From: Saccharomyces mikatae IFO 1815
Taxonomy: Eukaryota > Ascomycota > Saccharomycetes > Saccharomycetales > Saccharomycetaceae
Direction: 5' to 3'
DNA: 64,000 bases
NCBI RefSeq assembly: GCF_947241705.1
Contig: NC_079264.1
Location: 398,569 to 462,568, forward strand
The notes beneath the pieces were generated by a model. That model was given only the letters and a program-made list of their open reading frames with translations, did not search any database and was not told the origin of the DNA. Positions 40,755 through 52,225 of the stretch are shown here, in pieces (position 1 is the stretch's first letter; each line of letters starts with the position of its first letter). The translations under genes and the position numbers were made by a program.

Positions 40755-41546
40755 TTAGCCCTGCACCGGCACAAGCCGGTCATCGTTGTAGCGGAGATAC
40801 TGGCCGTTCAAAGCATCGGGAATACCTTTCAGCGCAAGCTGCGCTAGCACTGTTGCGGGCACTTTAGGATCTAACAACGACGAGGTCTTGTACAATTGAG
40901 TAAATCTCTCGAGAGCCTCAGGTTTCATACCCTGAGGGCCCAACGTCTCTCTGATATCTTTTTGCATCTGCGTGTCCACGACGCCCGGTGCAATACACAC
41001 TGTGCGGACCTTGTCACTGGGCTCTTCACTAGCGATGTCCATGGCAAAATGGTTCAGTGCGGCTTTGGAGCAGCCGTATGCAGACCATCCGTTGTATGGC
41101 TTCACACTGGCCCCAGAGCTGACAAAGACGATGCTGCTAACTTTTGACGAGCTCTTCAACAGGGGTAAACACAGCGTCACCAAAGTGACGATGCTAAAAA
41201 AGTTCACATCGAATAGCCGTTCCCACTGGTTGATGTCACACTCGGAGGTGGACTGGGAGATAGACTTCACCGGTTCTAACATTCCAGCATTCGCAATGAT
41301 ACTATCCAATTTTCCCTGCTTGTTTCGGATTTCTTCGACCAGAGCTGCCACCTGTGACCTGTCCGTAATGTCACAGGCACGGTACATAAACCTGTCTGCG
41401 CCGTATTCCTTTTGCAAAGACTGCAGACTATCTTCTGTTCTTGCTACACCGTAAACCACGCAGTCAGCGTCTCTCTCCATGATAGTTTTCACCAATTGCA
41501 GGCCTATCCCGCGAGACGCACCAGTAACCAAGACTACGTTGCCCAT
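40755..41546 (-). CDS. IRC24: Irc24, benzil reductase-type short-chain dehydrogenase
   Basis: A 263-residue classical SDR, tandem paralogue of YIR035C. Visible: TGASRGIGLQLV (cofactor loop), IIANAGMLEP, VFVSSGASV with the catalytic Ser, AYGCSKAALNHF with Tyr-X3-Lys, and IAPGVVDTQM. In S. cerevisiae Irc24 has NADPH-dependent benzil reductase activity and its loss raises Rad52 foci. It is divergent from HYR1 across about 250 bp, which may carry stress-response control. Confidence 0.94.
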   Translation of the reverse strand: MGNVVLVTGASRGIGLQLVKTIMERDADCVVYGVARTEDSLQSLQKEYGADRFMYRACDITDRSQVAALVEEIRNKQGKLDSIIANAGMLEPVKSISQSTSECDINQWERLFDVNFFSIVTLVTLCLPLLKSSSKVSSIVFVSSGASVKPYNGWSAYGCSKAALNHFAMDIASEEPSDKVRTVCIAPGVVDTQMQKDIRETLGPQGMKPEALERFTQLYKTSSLLDPKVPATVLAQLALKGIPDALNGQYLRYNDDRLVPVQG

Positions 41547-41797
41547 ATTGCTTCTTCAATGAATCGTAAGCCTATCTTCTTGTTTCTGGTTGAACAACCC
41601 TTTATTCCTTTTCCTCATTCACTTCTACTTTTTCATTTTTAACTTCTGGACGAAAAGGTCAAAGAGAGGAAAAGGAAAAAGAGACACAGGAAAGATAGTA
41701 TACTCCCTTAATACTAAAATAAAACAGGAATAGGAAAAGCAAAGCTCTCCACCTTCATCTTTTTAAGCTGTCATCTCGTAAGGTATTCAAATTCATC

Positions 41798-42289
41798 ATG
41801 TCAGAATTCTATAAGTTAGCTCCTATCGACAAAAAGGGTCAACCATTTCCATTCGACCAACTAAAGGGCAAAGTGGTTCTAATCGTTAACGTTGCTTCCA
41901 AATGTGGTTTCACCCCGCAGTACAAGGAACTAGAGGCGTTGTACAAACGTTACAAGGATGAGGGACTTACTATCATCGGGTTCCCATGCAATCAGTTTGG
42001 CCACCAAGAACCAGGTTCTGATGAAGAAATTGCCCAATTTTGCCAATTGAACTATGGTGTTACTTTCCCCATCATGAAGAAAATTGATGTCAATGGTAAC
42101 AATGAGGATCCCGTTTACAAATTTTTGAAGAGTCAAAAATCTGGTATGTTAGGCCTGAGAGGAATCAAATGGAATTTTGAAAAATTTTTGGTCGATAAAA
42201 AGGGTAAAGTTCACGAAAGGTACTCTTCACTAACCAAACCTTCTTCGTTGTCTGAAACTATCGAAGCACTTTTGAAAGAAGTTGACTAG
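41798..42289 (+). CDS. HYR1: Hyr1/Gpx3, thiol peroxidase and hydroperoxide sensor
   Basis: A 163-residue glutathione-peroxidase-fold enzyme without selenocysteine. The peroxidatic Cys36 is in NVASKCGFTPQY, the resolving Cys82 in AQFCQLNYG, and GFPCNQFGHQEPG is the second family signature. It reduces peroxides using thioredoxin, and in S. cerevisiae it relays oxidation to the transcription factor Yap1. By recollection about six residues differ from the S. cerevisiae protein, all conservative or near the C-terminus. Length is identical to the family member. Confidence 0.97.
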   Translation: MSEFYKLAPIDKKGQPFPFDQLKGKVVLIVNVASKCGFTPQYKELEALYKRYKDEGLTIIGFPCNQFGHQEPGSDEEIAQFCQLNYGVTFPIMKKIDVNGNNEDPVYKFLKSQKSGMLGLRGIKWNFEKFLVDKKGKVHERYSSLTKPSSLSETIEALLKEVD

Positions 42290-42483
42290 GCAGGGTCTGT
42301 CTTTGCGGTTACGTAGTTTTTTATCTCCCTTTATATCATTTGATAATACATGTTCGTTACTATAACCTGTTGATCATTATGTATCGTAGCATATTGTGTA
42401 TACTCATAAATATGTATAAAAATGTTTGGAAAACTCACATGGCGTGAGAGCCTTACGAACAATATAGCGCTGTTAAGTTACAC

Positions 42484-43188
42484 TTAGAATTTGCTACCTA
42501 AAGCACGTGCCTTTTCCTTAGAAGTAGCATACGACTCCTCGGATGTTATAGTTTTTAACCATTTGGAAATTGAAGGATAATCTTCAGGTGCGGCAAACTT
42601 TCTCTCAAATGCCATCTGCAAGGGAAAGGACATTAATATATCAGCACCGCTCAATTTCCCATCAACCAAGTAGCCGTTATTTTTGGAAATCTCGCTCTCC
42701 ACAAAGTCAAACTGATTTTTCATTTCACCACTAGAGTAAGCCTGACTGATCTTGTCTGCTATTTTCCCTGCCAAATATGAAATGGGGAAGGGCATACCAG
42801 AATTCTTCACCTTTGAAAGAATGAATTCGATCATCAAAGGTGGTTGCAAGGAACCTTCAGCATAAAACAAATAGTAGTTAATTTGATCGGAAATATCAGA
42901 GTCTTCGCTCATTAAAACGTGCGAATGATCAAAATGTTGCAAAACATATTGAAAAATGAAACCGGATTCAGCAAGTATCTTTTTCTTACCAGTTTCCCTG
43001 TCTTGAACTTCCAACAATGGAGATCTACCTAATGGGTGGATTTTCTTTAATTCTGGAGGAGCGCGAAAGTTAGCATCTCTCTTATAAGGGACAATTTCAT
43101 ATTCAAGTTTCAAATGGTCTAATAGCCACAAGAGCCTGAATGCTCTGGATTGATCCAACCAATGAACTTTAATAATAGGCAACGACAT
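42484..43188 (-). CDS. GTT1: Gtt1, ER-associated glutathione S-transferase
   Basis: A 234-residue glutathione transferase. The N-terminal thioredoxin-like domain is MSLPIIKVHWLDQSRAFRLL..., with the glutathione contact around GRSPLLEVQD and AESGFIFQYV. The helical C-terminal domain contains a hydrophobic stretch compatible with the known ER association. ATG 43188 (MSLPIIKVHW) gives the family length of 234; the upstream in-frame codon at 43245 is TTG. It is the last single-copy core gene before the decayed subtelomere. Confidence 0.95.
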   Translation of the reverse strand: MSLPIIKVHWLDQSRAFRLLWLLDHLKLEYEIVPYKRDANFRAPPELKKIHPLGRSPLLEVQDRETGKKKILAESGFIFQYVLQHFDHSHVLMSEDSDISDQINYYLFYAEGSLQPPLMIEFILSKVKNSGMPFPISYLAGKIADKISQAYSSGEMKNQFDFVESEISKNNGYLVDGKLSGADILMSFPLQMAFERKFAAPEDYPSISKWLKTITSEESYATSKEKARALGSKF

Positions 43189-46100
43189 AACTGCTTTCTT
43201 GGTTCTCCTATTTCTTTCAAATTCAGATTGTGGAAGAAAAATCAATCACCTTTATGTGAAAATTCAGCCTCATAATATGTAACATCGTCTTGGCCCCCAA
43301 ATTTTCACTATGAATAGAACATGCGGGTACGAAATGAAAATCATTAGTAATGGCCGTGGCAGAAAAATGCCATTGTCAAGGTAACTGAGAGGGGCTCATC
43401 TTTAACTACGGAAGATACCCCTAGTTTGTTACGTCCTTGAGCAGCACATGAATATCAATGACTATTGATGTCCACTCCCTCTATTAGGCTGGGTTTGACT
43501 TTACAGTGCCTCCGTTGAGAGTTTGCTTAAGCGAAGGCTTAGGCAGCAACCATGAATATTCAAATTAAAGGCAAGTCTTTATGGAATCCTCATTTACACA
43601 ATATACTCAGTGAAAAGCGTAATCACTTTTTTTGCAGTATCACATAATTGTAACCTGACGTCCTTTAAAGGAAGCTTTCACTCTTGACCAGTTCTTTCTT
43701 GCTTTTAAACGCAATGTCAAATTTTGATTCAAACACGATGTAGCAGTTAGAGCACCTCACAAAAGTAAGATATATGTTGGGTATGAAAGATTGTTATCCA
43801 TGCAAACCCTTAAGCAAAATAATTATCATGTGAAATCTTCAACACAGGAAACATGATTTCTCTGAATTACATGCTCACCGTGTACACGGATTGGATTGCA
43901 GCGGACGTGTCTCACTGCAATACCACAAGGAGGTAAACAGTACCAAAATTTGGTTTCATCCAGTGACTCATGTAAAGCTATGGCTGTGAAGACATGATAA
44001 CGGTTTGACTTGGTCCTGAGGATAAGAAGCGGCAGTGCAAACAACAAAAAGTAATTATAGAACAAAAAAAGGTGCGGGTATCACAATCTGTACTAAATGT
44101 TAGAGCTGCTTGCCTTGTTGTCTGTTTTCCTTTATACAGTGCATGATGTGAGGCAAGATAAAATGGTGCTTACTGAAAATGTTGAGCAAGCCAGGATTAT
44201 CCGCTCAGGATGTTATATGATTTTTTTTTCGAAGAAAGATTATCGTGTCAGTCACTTCATTGGCTGTCGCCTCTGATGTGGCAAAAGTCGCACACACTTT
44301 CATTATGAGTATCTACAATTTTACACTCAAGAGATGCCGAGGTTGAGACTTTTTGCTTGCGATCGCAATGCATTGCTAGATAGCTAAATCATGCCGCTTT
44401 CACAAATCTCTCTTCACATACGATAATTGGATAAGCGAATTGTGTAGCTTTTTATTTATCGTCCATCTTCAACTGTTTTGATACCAGTTGAAAGCTTAAC
44501 AACGCTGAGTTATGGTCATATTGTTATTGGGCAGTTATAGTTTTTATCTAATGAGTATTTTTTATAGTGTCACTGGCGCATCGGCCCTACCTTGATCAAT
44601 ATTGGGAAGAATTCAGTGGCTCAAAAATGTGGCGCATGACTTACTAATTATTCACCATGATGGTGAAAGCATTGCCCTCGCAGTTGAAAATATATTGGCT
44701 GAGAAGAGTAAAACTTATCATATATCATCATATATACAACGAGGTTTGCGAGCATGCGTTGCGACAAACTCGATGTGTGAGATCAGTTACTGGTTCACGC
44801 AGTTTCGTACTTGCTAAATATTGGAAATGCCTTAGCTTTCCTCAATTTAAGCAGTACAGTCAACTTAACGGTATCAAGATACTGAATACATAAAAGAAAA
44901 GTGTCGCCGTAAGGAACCCGCGGATGTTGGGTGTGCAATAAGAAATCTGTAAGTACATGCATAGACTGAAGACGGAAATGTTATGCCAAAAATATGATAT
45001 TTTGTGCCCATTAGTAAGTAAGAAATACACTTTTTGGCAGTTGCCTATTTTCGAGCATGAATGCAATAATGAGACCTTCCTAGAACCCCACGTTCGTAAC
45101 AATCACTGGCATAGTTAGAATTTCATAAAGAAAGTGCGTCGAAAATCGTACGCTACACTTTTCTTCCAATTTCAGGGTGGAATAACAAACAGGAAAACGT
45201 GGACTTTGTTCTTTCAATTACACCGAACTGGAACGATAATTCTGGGACATTTGGAAAAAAAGAAGAGTTTTGGCTCACGAACTAGTTGCTTTAGCCAAAC
45301 TCTGCCATAAAGTAAAAATTGGAACGCCTTAGAAGACGAGGTAAGAAGGCGGTAAAAAACTGCGTCCCAATCCTATATTTGTCAAACAAGTATACTCTCA
45401 CTACGATACTTTTCCTTCAGTGGATACATACGTACTACGTCGGTCAAAAGGAAAATGCGTGAGCACTTTTCGAAAAATAATTCTAAAAGAACTTCCAATC
45501 ACAGACTGCACTTGGAAGCAAAAAGGCACACATAAAAAACCATAAGAATTCTACATTCTGAAAGCTTCTATTGCTGCATGGTACTCTATTGAACGAGGGA
45601 TATTTATACCTACCCCCACTGCTAATCATGCCAATACGCTCATCTGAGCGGAAGGTATAAGGAAACATCCGTAGGGTGTGAATTGTTCTAGAACAATAGT
45701 GTTGCGCACAAATCTTCTCGAAGAAAAAGAAACAGATCATTTTGGGAAAATGACAGCATATTTTTTGTCGCATCTCAGTAAACTGACGAAAAGCGGTAAA
45801 ATCGCGGTGGTGCTATTAAAATAAAGGCACGCATATTGTAACAGCAGCATTTACGTCAAGAATGGACCCTATGATACCAAAGTGTGTCATCAAAAAAAAA
45901 TAGTTAGTTTTTGCCTATATTTAAACTAGGTTTCAGGCACTTATTCTTCAAACCTTACATAATCCTTCTAAAAAAACTTTGAAAGAAGAATGTTGCCTAA
46001 ATACCTGAAAAGGCTCAAGGCAAGTGAGAACCTATAAATTAAGATTTTTTACTTAGCGGCTAAAAAGAAGGCGTTGTACGAACAACTTGCCGTATATCCA

Positions 46101-47489
46101 ATCCGTTTATGTTGGGCCTCTGAAGATTGACGTAACCGCTGGTTCAGGTACGAACTGTAAAGTACATCTCATCAGGAGAAAATAATAGTGTGTTTAAAAT
46201 ATGTCATTCAACAGTTAGAAAAAGAAAAGAAGATGCCATGAATTATTTGGCCAGACCTTGAACTAATGATATGAACGGTACAGGTATAGTTATTCCTTCT
46301 ATTCAGGCAAGCTTAGGTAATACTAGAGAGTTGAGATTTTTTGATATACTTGTGATAGGTAGGTACACAAGGATTTAGAATAGTGCGTATCCCATTTCTC
46401 TCGTTTCAAAGCCTACACTGGTATGGTCCGCCATCCCTCTCTGGAAAATCCCATTTTTTCACTGTTGCCAACTTTTCTTATATATTCAAAATAGAGACAT
46501 ACTAAAAGAAGAAATTATCGCGTTACAAACCGAACCAAAGGACACGCCAGCGACGGTATAATATCATGGAAGGCCTTTGAGAAAGGTGTTGAAATAGGAC
46601 AATCAGTAAGTCTGAAGACAAATGGGAGGATCTTGGCTTAGCACATATATGCCAATAGTCTTAGCCTTAAAAAATTGGCGTTTGGTGGTTCGAATACTGC
46701 AAAGCATGTGTTAGAGGAAGTCTTATTATTGGGTCTAAAAATAACAGTAATTTCAGAAACCTATTTTGTTTTCCTGCCCGGAAAAGCAAAAAAAGACCAA
46801 AAGCTGACAACTCTGTCATTGCTGAGCAGATTCTTCGGACATGGGATATACCGTGCAGTTTCTGCTGTTACTACGCTACCCCCTTGCGAGGAGTAGCTGG
46901 TTAATTGTATCTCTTCTAAGCGTTATTGGGGGCTGAAGGGGACTCTGTCTGATAGCATAATACTTCAATTCAGTCTGCGTTCGAGCTTCTTCTCTCTCCA
47001 TTTCATTCAAAAGTCAGATATTCTCAAAAGAAAATATTTTCAAATTAATAATATTAGGTAGGATCTTATATCCAGTTCACATCTTGCAACTAGAGTAACT
47101 TTTGAACTTGTTCAAGCAGCGACTAGTGCCTCTAATGGACTTCGCCTTTTCCGTTATAAAATAATAAAGCAAAGGTTGATACCACTGGAATCATATAACC
47201 AGTTGCCTTCTTTTTATTAGTAAGAGAGTAGCGTAAAATGTCTGAAACGATTTTCCGTATTAGTTGAAATCGAAAAAATAATCCATTGATATGCTTTTAT
47301 TAGAAGAGACGATATCTTCAATGCCTTCTGAAACAGAGAAATGTGCAGTAAATCTCGAGAGAAGACACTATATTCTGATATTTTCTTTCTTTGCACAAAA
47401 TGAAAAGGCGTCAATAGCATCACCGCAGAACTTTTCGAAGAACAAACATCGAAACTCATCCATCCTGAGATATCCGCCTTATATTTTAT
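43189..47489. other. 4.3 kb gene-free subtelomeric stretch
   Basis: Between GTT1 and the first LTR no ORF exceeds about 95 codons and none shows a recognisable domain. In S288C this position carries YPS6, YIR040C, PAU15 and YIR042C; none is visible as an ORF. An imperfect inverted repeat lies at about 45931-46008. The stretch looks like decayed or rearranged subtelomeric DNA. Confidence 0.6.
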
Positions 47490-47797
47490 TGCTGGATTAA
47501 CACCGGTTATCATATATTGGCTAGTAACCATGTTGCCAGTATATTATCACATACGGTGTCAGAAGATGACATGAAGATCAAGAACCAGTCAATAATTTTA
47601 GTTGAAGCTGAAACGCAAGGATTGACAACGTATAAAAAGGAAGAATAAATAAATGTATTATTATACAGAATTATCGATGCCCTTTCGTGGACCCCTATAT
47701 CCCCGAGGAGAACCTTTACTATAATATGTATACAAATTATACTACCTTTATCAACAATGGAATCCCAACAATTATCTCAATATTCACCCTTTTCTCA
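47490..47797 (+). mobile_element. Degenerate solo delta-type LTR (Ty1/Ty2)
   Basis: From the TGCTGGATTAAC-like start to the TTTCTCA end the sequence follows the Ty1/Ty2 delta consensus. It has the ATTATCA.ATACGGTGT block, GCAAGGATTGA, CCCCGAGGAGAACCTT and the terminal segment holding the Gag start (ATGGAATCCCAACAATT). It is about 308 bp against roughly 334 bp for intact delta, so it has small deletions. No tRNA-primer site follows, so it is a solo LTR. No clear target duplication was found. Confidence 0.85.
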
Positions 47798-48659
47798 TTA
47801 TTTGCATAAATATTGGTTAAAGAATAATATAACATTGGTTGAAAAACAATCATAAGCGATTATTTGTTATTATTTAATAAATTATTTGTTCTCAATTTTA
47901 TATTTAATTGAAGACAATCCAATTGTATTACAGTTTCTACTTCATTGCTTGTCATAATTATAAATCAGATATAAATATTCAAGGTTCTGTGTTACATTGC
48001 ACTTTAATAATTTTATACTCAAACTATAAAAGAATAAAAAATGTACAAAAATGTACAATAATAAAATAGTGTAATTAATATATATGTGAGATCTCCGGAG
48101 ATTGAGTAGCAATGTTTCAATACTAACGGTTATAGTGATACCTCATAGAATGGAAAATCTGAAACATTTTGCCATAAAAGGTTAAGAAAAACTTGGAAAA
48201 ACAACAGTAAACTAGTGAAACCGGGCATAATATAACCGTTACCAAAGCTCCCTCTGCGATACTTTTAAACCTTTGTTTTTTACCATGAAAGTACAGTATT
48301 GAAACAAGAACTACTGTCATTTTGAAAGAATTAATATACTGCTGTTGAAATTCGCCTATGAAATTTCAACCTAGTATGAATCATAATTAATGAATTGGGA
48401 AATTGTTATACACCACCCTGACTGTTTGCTACTTGAGTGCAATATTCAACCTGATATTAAAACAAAGTGCAGTTGGGCTATACCCGTATTCCTTACTTGA
48501 GATCAATGTTCCTTAAGTATTCACTTGCGTGTTTTGGCTTTACATACTAAGATTTTATCAAATGTTATAGTTCTTAAACCTTTTATCCTCACTCTGATAA
48601 TCTCTGAAAGATAGAAAGTGAATTAAAATAGCTTTAAATGAAGGTATAATGAACTTTAT
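47798..48659. other. AT-rich spacer without supported genes
   Basis: Very AT-rich sequence between two LTRs. One 65-codon minus-strand frame at 48123-48320 has hydrophobic stretches, but no homologue is recognisable. Confidence 0.5.
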
Positions 48660-49005
48660 TGTTAGAATGGTGACTTGTTATTCTTTATAACTAACCAGTT
48701 AGTGATCATACGAATTAATCAGACATAATACGTCACTGGCGTTTTAGTATGGAGAATGATTTGTAACTACGTGATGATGCTGGGGCAATAAAGTTAAAGA
48801 TCTATTAATTGGAAGATTAACTTGACATTTACCTATATAAAGATATGAGTTGTTACATTGAAACTATACTAAATGGTCTCATCCTTATTATAGTGGTTAT
48901 GTTTAATATGACCAATCGGCGTGAGTTTTATATACCTCTTTTATACGATACAAGATCTGCTTTTATTCTTGAGCAATACTACAACTTGACTACTCATTAT
49001 CAACA
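48660..49005 (+). mobile_element. Solo LTR, Ty4/Tsu4 (tau)-like, copy A
   Basis: A 346 bp block starting TGTTAGAATGG and ending TTATCAACA, bounded TG...CA. It shares long stretches with the copy at 49870 (e.g. GGAGAATGATTTGTAACTACG and GGGGCAATAAAGTTAAAGAT). Its last 150 bp resemble the 3' part of the LTR at 62894-63167. The family is assigned only tentatively from the TTATATACCTCTTTTATA and ...TTATCAACA ends. Confidence 0.7.
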
Positions 49006-49025
49006 TAAAAAGCAATGCTTCTAAC

Positions 49026-49633
49026 TTAAAGTGAATCAAAGTCAGGATACTGTTTTTTCCAAAACTCATGCCGAGCTTCTTTCTCTGCTTTCACTGCTTT
49101 CAAAGTGAGCTCCTGTAATATCCAGTCTGTTCCGTTTGAAGCTTTCTCGGCAGTGAGAATGAAGAAACTCTGACATTCCCTATCACAGTAGAAGTAGTAA
49201 GTCCTATGCCATAGTCCTTCATTAAACAGATCTTGGTTCACAGAATGTGCAATAGTTCTCCATTTTTTACCTGCAGGTTTACGTGTAGTAATTTCCATTA
49301 AAAGTTCGATTCTAAAATCTCGATCATTGATCCGTTCAAAACAAACAAAACCTACGAAATTTAATAAAGCGACGAAGCAATACAACCTTGAGACCAGTGA
49401 AACGACAGCGCAACCGGGGGTTGGGGCAGGGGGATGCACAAACAATAAAACTAAACTCCCGGTCACCAAGAACATAACCATTAGCGGTGTATAATGGACC
49501 AATTTGTAGAGCCAATAACTCAGATACGAACTGAATAGGTCCTCAGGAAGCGCCACACTTCCTCGATTAGGTGAGAATTGAGTCCACTTAACGTGTCAAG
49601 TTTTGCATCGCTATCTTCTGAGGAGGTTTGCAT
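49026..49633 (-). pseudogene. DUP240-family membrane protein gene, frameshifted
   Basis: Two overlapping minus-strand frames together make one DUP240 member (family of MST27, MST28, PRM8, PRM9). The first frame begins MQTSSEDSDAKLDTL at 49633 and runs to LIEE. The second resumes as VALPEDLFSSYLSYWLYKL at 49556 and runs to the end, with two hydrophobic segments and the family block LLMEITTRKPAGKKW...YYFYCDREC. The junction near 49557 lacks one base relative to an intact reading. DUP240 proteins are about 235 residues and act in COPI/COPII-linked vesicle traffic. A sequencing error is possible but nearby genes are also decayed. Confidence 0.8.
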
Positions 49634-49869
49634 GTGCAATTTATGTCTTGTCTTCTCTATCGCTATAATGTAGTATTGACCAATTTTATGCTGACGAAAT
49701 GGTGATCTGTCTTGTGCTAATTGAGCCTTAAATGCTTGAACTATACCGAACCCCTTTTCACCATCTGTTCTTATTTCAGAGGCATTTTTCATCTATTGTT
49801 GAAACGGCCGAAGCAATATGTAATGAAAATACAACAATAGCAGACTAAGTAACGCTCAATTTCTAACTA

Positions 49870-50040
49870 TGTGCTAGAATGGTGACTTATTATGCTTCAT
49901 AACTAAAAAATTAGTGACCACATGAAGTAATCAAACGTAATACGTTATTGATGTTTCAGGATGGAGAATGATTTGTAACTACGTGATAGTGCTGGGGCAA
50001 TAAAGTTAAAGATCTATTAGTTGGATGATTAACACGTTTA
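49870..50040 (+). mobile_element. Truncated LTR, same family as copy A
   Basis: Starts TGTGCTAGAATGGTGACTTATTATG and matches copy A (48660) for about 170 bp, then stops matching near 50040, so its 3' half is lost. Together with copy A it brackets the frameshifted DUP240 gene in direct orientation. Confidence 0.75.
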
Positions 50041-50070
50041 ATTAAAGGCGCATACTGATATCCATGCTGC

Positions 50071-50791
50071 CTACGTGTTATCCAAGACTGATTGTGCCTT
50101 CTCGATATATGGCAACAATTCAGCATTTGGTAATAAAGGCCAGAAAGATTTTCTTGGAGGTAGATCACTGAGAAAATAATGGTCGAAAAAGTGTGCACAA
50201 TCATCCCCATCAAAGAAAAAGACGTCTAGGCCCCAAATTTTCTGCTCACACATGTATAAATTCATCTTCTTCGCAATTATGTCCCAGCCATTTGCATTAG
50301 ACTTCCCTAGTTCACCTATAATACTTGACAAATACTGCAATTTATGTTTCGGTTCCAATGAAGAGAATCTTTGAAAGTCGAAAAACTGGTATTCAATGAA
50401 AATATGCATTACGAAAAGAGAGCAGAATGTTCTCTACGCCAATGCTATTCAAAGGTGCTTCAGGATAGATCCGGTTCCATTGTTTATCCACTTCTGAAAA
50501 ATAAACATTCAGAGCTTCTTCAATATAAGGATGTTTCCTGAATACTTCCGATTTTGTGCCGTTACTTTTTGAAGAAATCCAGAGAAGGTTTCTTCTAAAT
50601 GCTTCGTGGCAACTGGGGCCATCGAAAAAAAAGTATTTGGTGTTCCAAAGTTTATTTTCATACAAATAAGAGTTGAAATTTCCTGCAACACTTTCCCAGC
50701 TTTCGATTTCTGTACCTGCTGTATTTTCAACGATTTCTTTAGCAAACTGATCGAGTTGTTTTGCGAAGGTACGTCCTCTAACTAAACCCAT
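50071..50791 (-). pseudogene. COS (DUP380) family gene, internally deleted
   Basis: Two overlapping minus-strand frames give COS-family halves. The upstream one (50393-50791) has SWESVAGNFNSYLYENKLWNTKYFFFDGP...; the downstream one (50071-50409) has LQYLSSIIGELGKSNANGWDIIAKKMNLYM...FFFDGDDCAHFF. Compared with the intact COS gene at 52226-53365 the first transmembrane pair is missing and the second pair is reduced to a short stretch at the frame junction (about 50400). It cannot make a normal four-TM COS protein. COS proteins promote endosomal sorting and turnover of cell-surface proteins. Confidence 0.8.
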
Positions 50792-51227
50792 GAAGCACTA
50801 ACTATCATTTATATAAGAAAAAGAGAGATGAACGAATGACGCATCCTTTGACAAACCCTCTGCATATTGATGAGTAATATGGATAACAATAGCTAAATAC
50901 GGAATGTTAAGGAGTTGAATTTCTCATAGCAAAACCAAGTGAAAAAACTTCTGAATACATACTTGGGTAGTGTGGAATTGTAGCAATCAAACATTTCGGA
51001 TGATAAAGAACTCACGCTCTTTTCATATATGCTTTCTTCCATGCCTGTAGCGATGTGGTTTTGGAGACATAGTTTTGCAGTTACGGCATCCTAGTGGTTC
51101 GTTTATATAGCTCGTTAAACTATCATCTGTGTTTGTAGGCTGAAAAATGCCGCCCAAAGCTAAGCACGCGCACATTGTACAACAGTTGGCCGTATGATTG
51201 AAAGGTGACAGCCGGTAGAGACAGACT
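50792..51227. other. Spacer without supported genes
   Basis: AT-rich sequence between the decayed COS gene and a delta LTR. I recognise nothing in it. Confidence 0.5.
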
Positions 51228-51553
51228 TGAGTAGATTCTGATGTAGTTGTTGAGATTCCATTTTTTAATAAGGCAATGATATTAGGTATGTAGATATACT
51301 AGAAGTTCTCCTCCGGGATTTAGGAACCCATAAAAGGGAATCTGCAATTCTACACAATTCTATAAACATTATTATCATCGTTTTATATGTTGTTATTCAT
51401 TGATCCTATTACATTATCAATCCTTGCGTTTTAGCTTCCACTAATTTAGATGACTATTTCTCATCATTTGCGTCATCTTCTAACACCGTATATGATAATA
51501 TACTAGTAACGTAAATACTAGTTAGTAGATGATAGCTGATTCATATTACAACA
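51228..51553 (-). mobile_element. Solo delta LTR (Ty1/Ty2 type)
   Basis: On the minus strand it starts TGTTGTAATATGAATCAG and follows the delta consensus closely (ACGGTGTTAGAAGATGACGC, GCAAGGATTGATAATGTAAT, GGAGAACTTCTAGTATAT, ATGGAATCTCAACA). It is better preserved than the copy at 47490. The exact 3' end is uncertain between 51228 and 51248. There is no internal Ty sequence and no obvious target duplication. Confidence 0.88.
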
Positions 51554-52225
51554 CTACGTGTATATCAACAATATAGTTACGTAAATATTTCCTAATCAAC
51601 TGCTCATCGACCGCTTCTTTGTGAACCACTAATCCTAAATAGTTACAATAATATCAGAACGGTATATTATAATAGTCTCCATATAGCAGTTTATATCCCG
51701 CAACGGTAAACGTGACATGTAAGACTCTAAGGTTGCACTTGCAACTTCCCACACAAAATTTAGATCTTTTTGTGTCATGAATCTGATTATCTTCAAGTAT
51801 GTCCACATGGGAAAGAGTTCGTCCTATAAATGGCCGAGTGCAGAAAGCTATATTGTTGATTGTAGATCTGAAAAAAGGTCATCGTAGTTATGTATGAAAG
51901 AAATAGATAATACCCGTCGTAACCAGTAGTCAATAGCCGACTATTACTCCAGAGTTTTAACTTTTACACACACTACCAATGCATTATTGCTGCGGACCGA
52001 GCTGAGTTGTGTAGATGAAGTTGTTTAACGAAAATATTAACCGACTCTTCAAGGCATCTAATTTAGTATGGTGTTATTAGGAAAAGAGGGCAATAAGTTT
52101 TGTGCGTGTAGCAGGATGGTTACACCCTGTTTTTTTTTATTTGTAACGAACAATGGATATAATAATAAAGAATAGAAGGTGTGCTAAATTACACACGCTC
52201 TAACATAAAAAAATAGTATCGAACT
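51554..52225. other. Spacer downstream of the COS gene
   Basis: No ORF and no repeat boundary recognised. It contains the 3' flank of the intact COS gene. Confidence 0.5.

Noticed and set aside
43826-44065. 79-codon minus-strand frame with a signal-like N-terminus and several cysteines
   Set aside because: It is suggestive of a small secreted protein, but there is no homology, no promoter evidence and it lies in a decayed region.
46272-46380. Short frame with MNGTGIVIPSIQASLG resembling a transporter segment
   Set aside because: It is only about 36 codons and no second motif is in place, so the resemblance to an MFS transporter may be chance.
47490-47797. Start of a full-length Ty1/Ty2 element, because the Gag ATG is visible
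   Set aside because: The Gag start lies within the delta LTR itself, and no primer-binding site or Gag continuation follows.
48123-48320. 65-codon minus-strand frame with hydrophobic segments between LTRs
   Set aside because: No family is recognised, and AT-rich DNA yields hydrophobic short frames easily.
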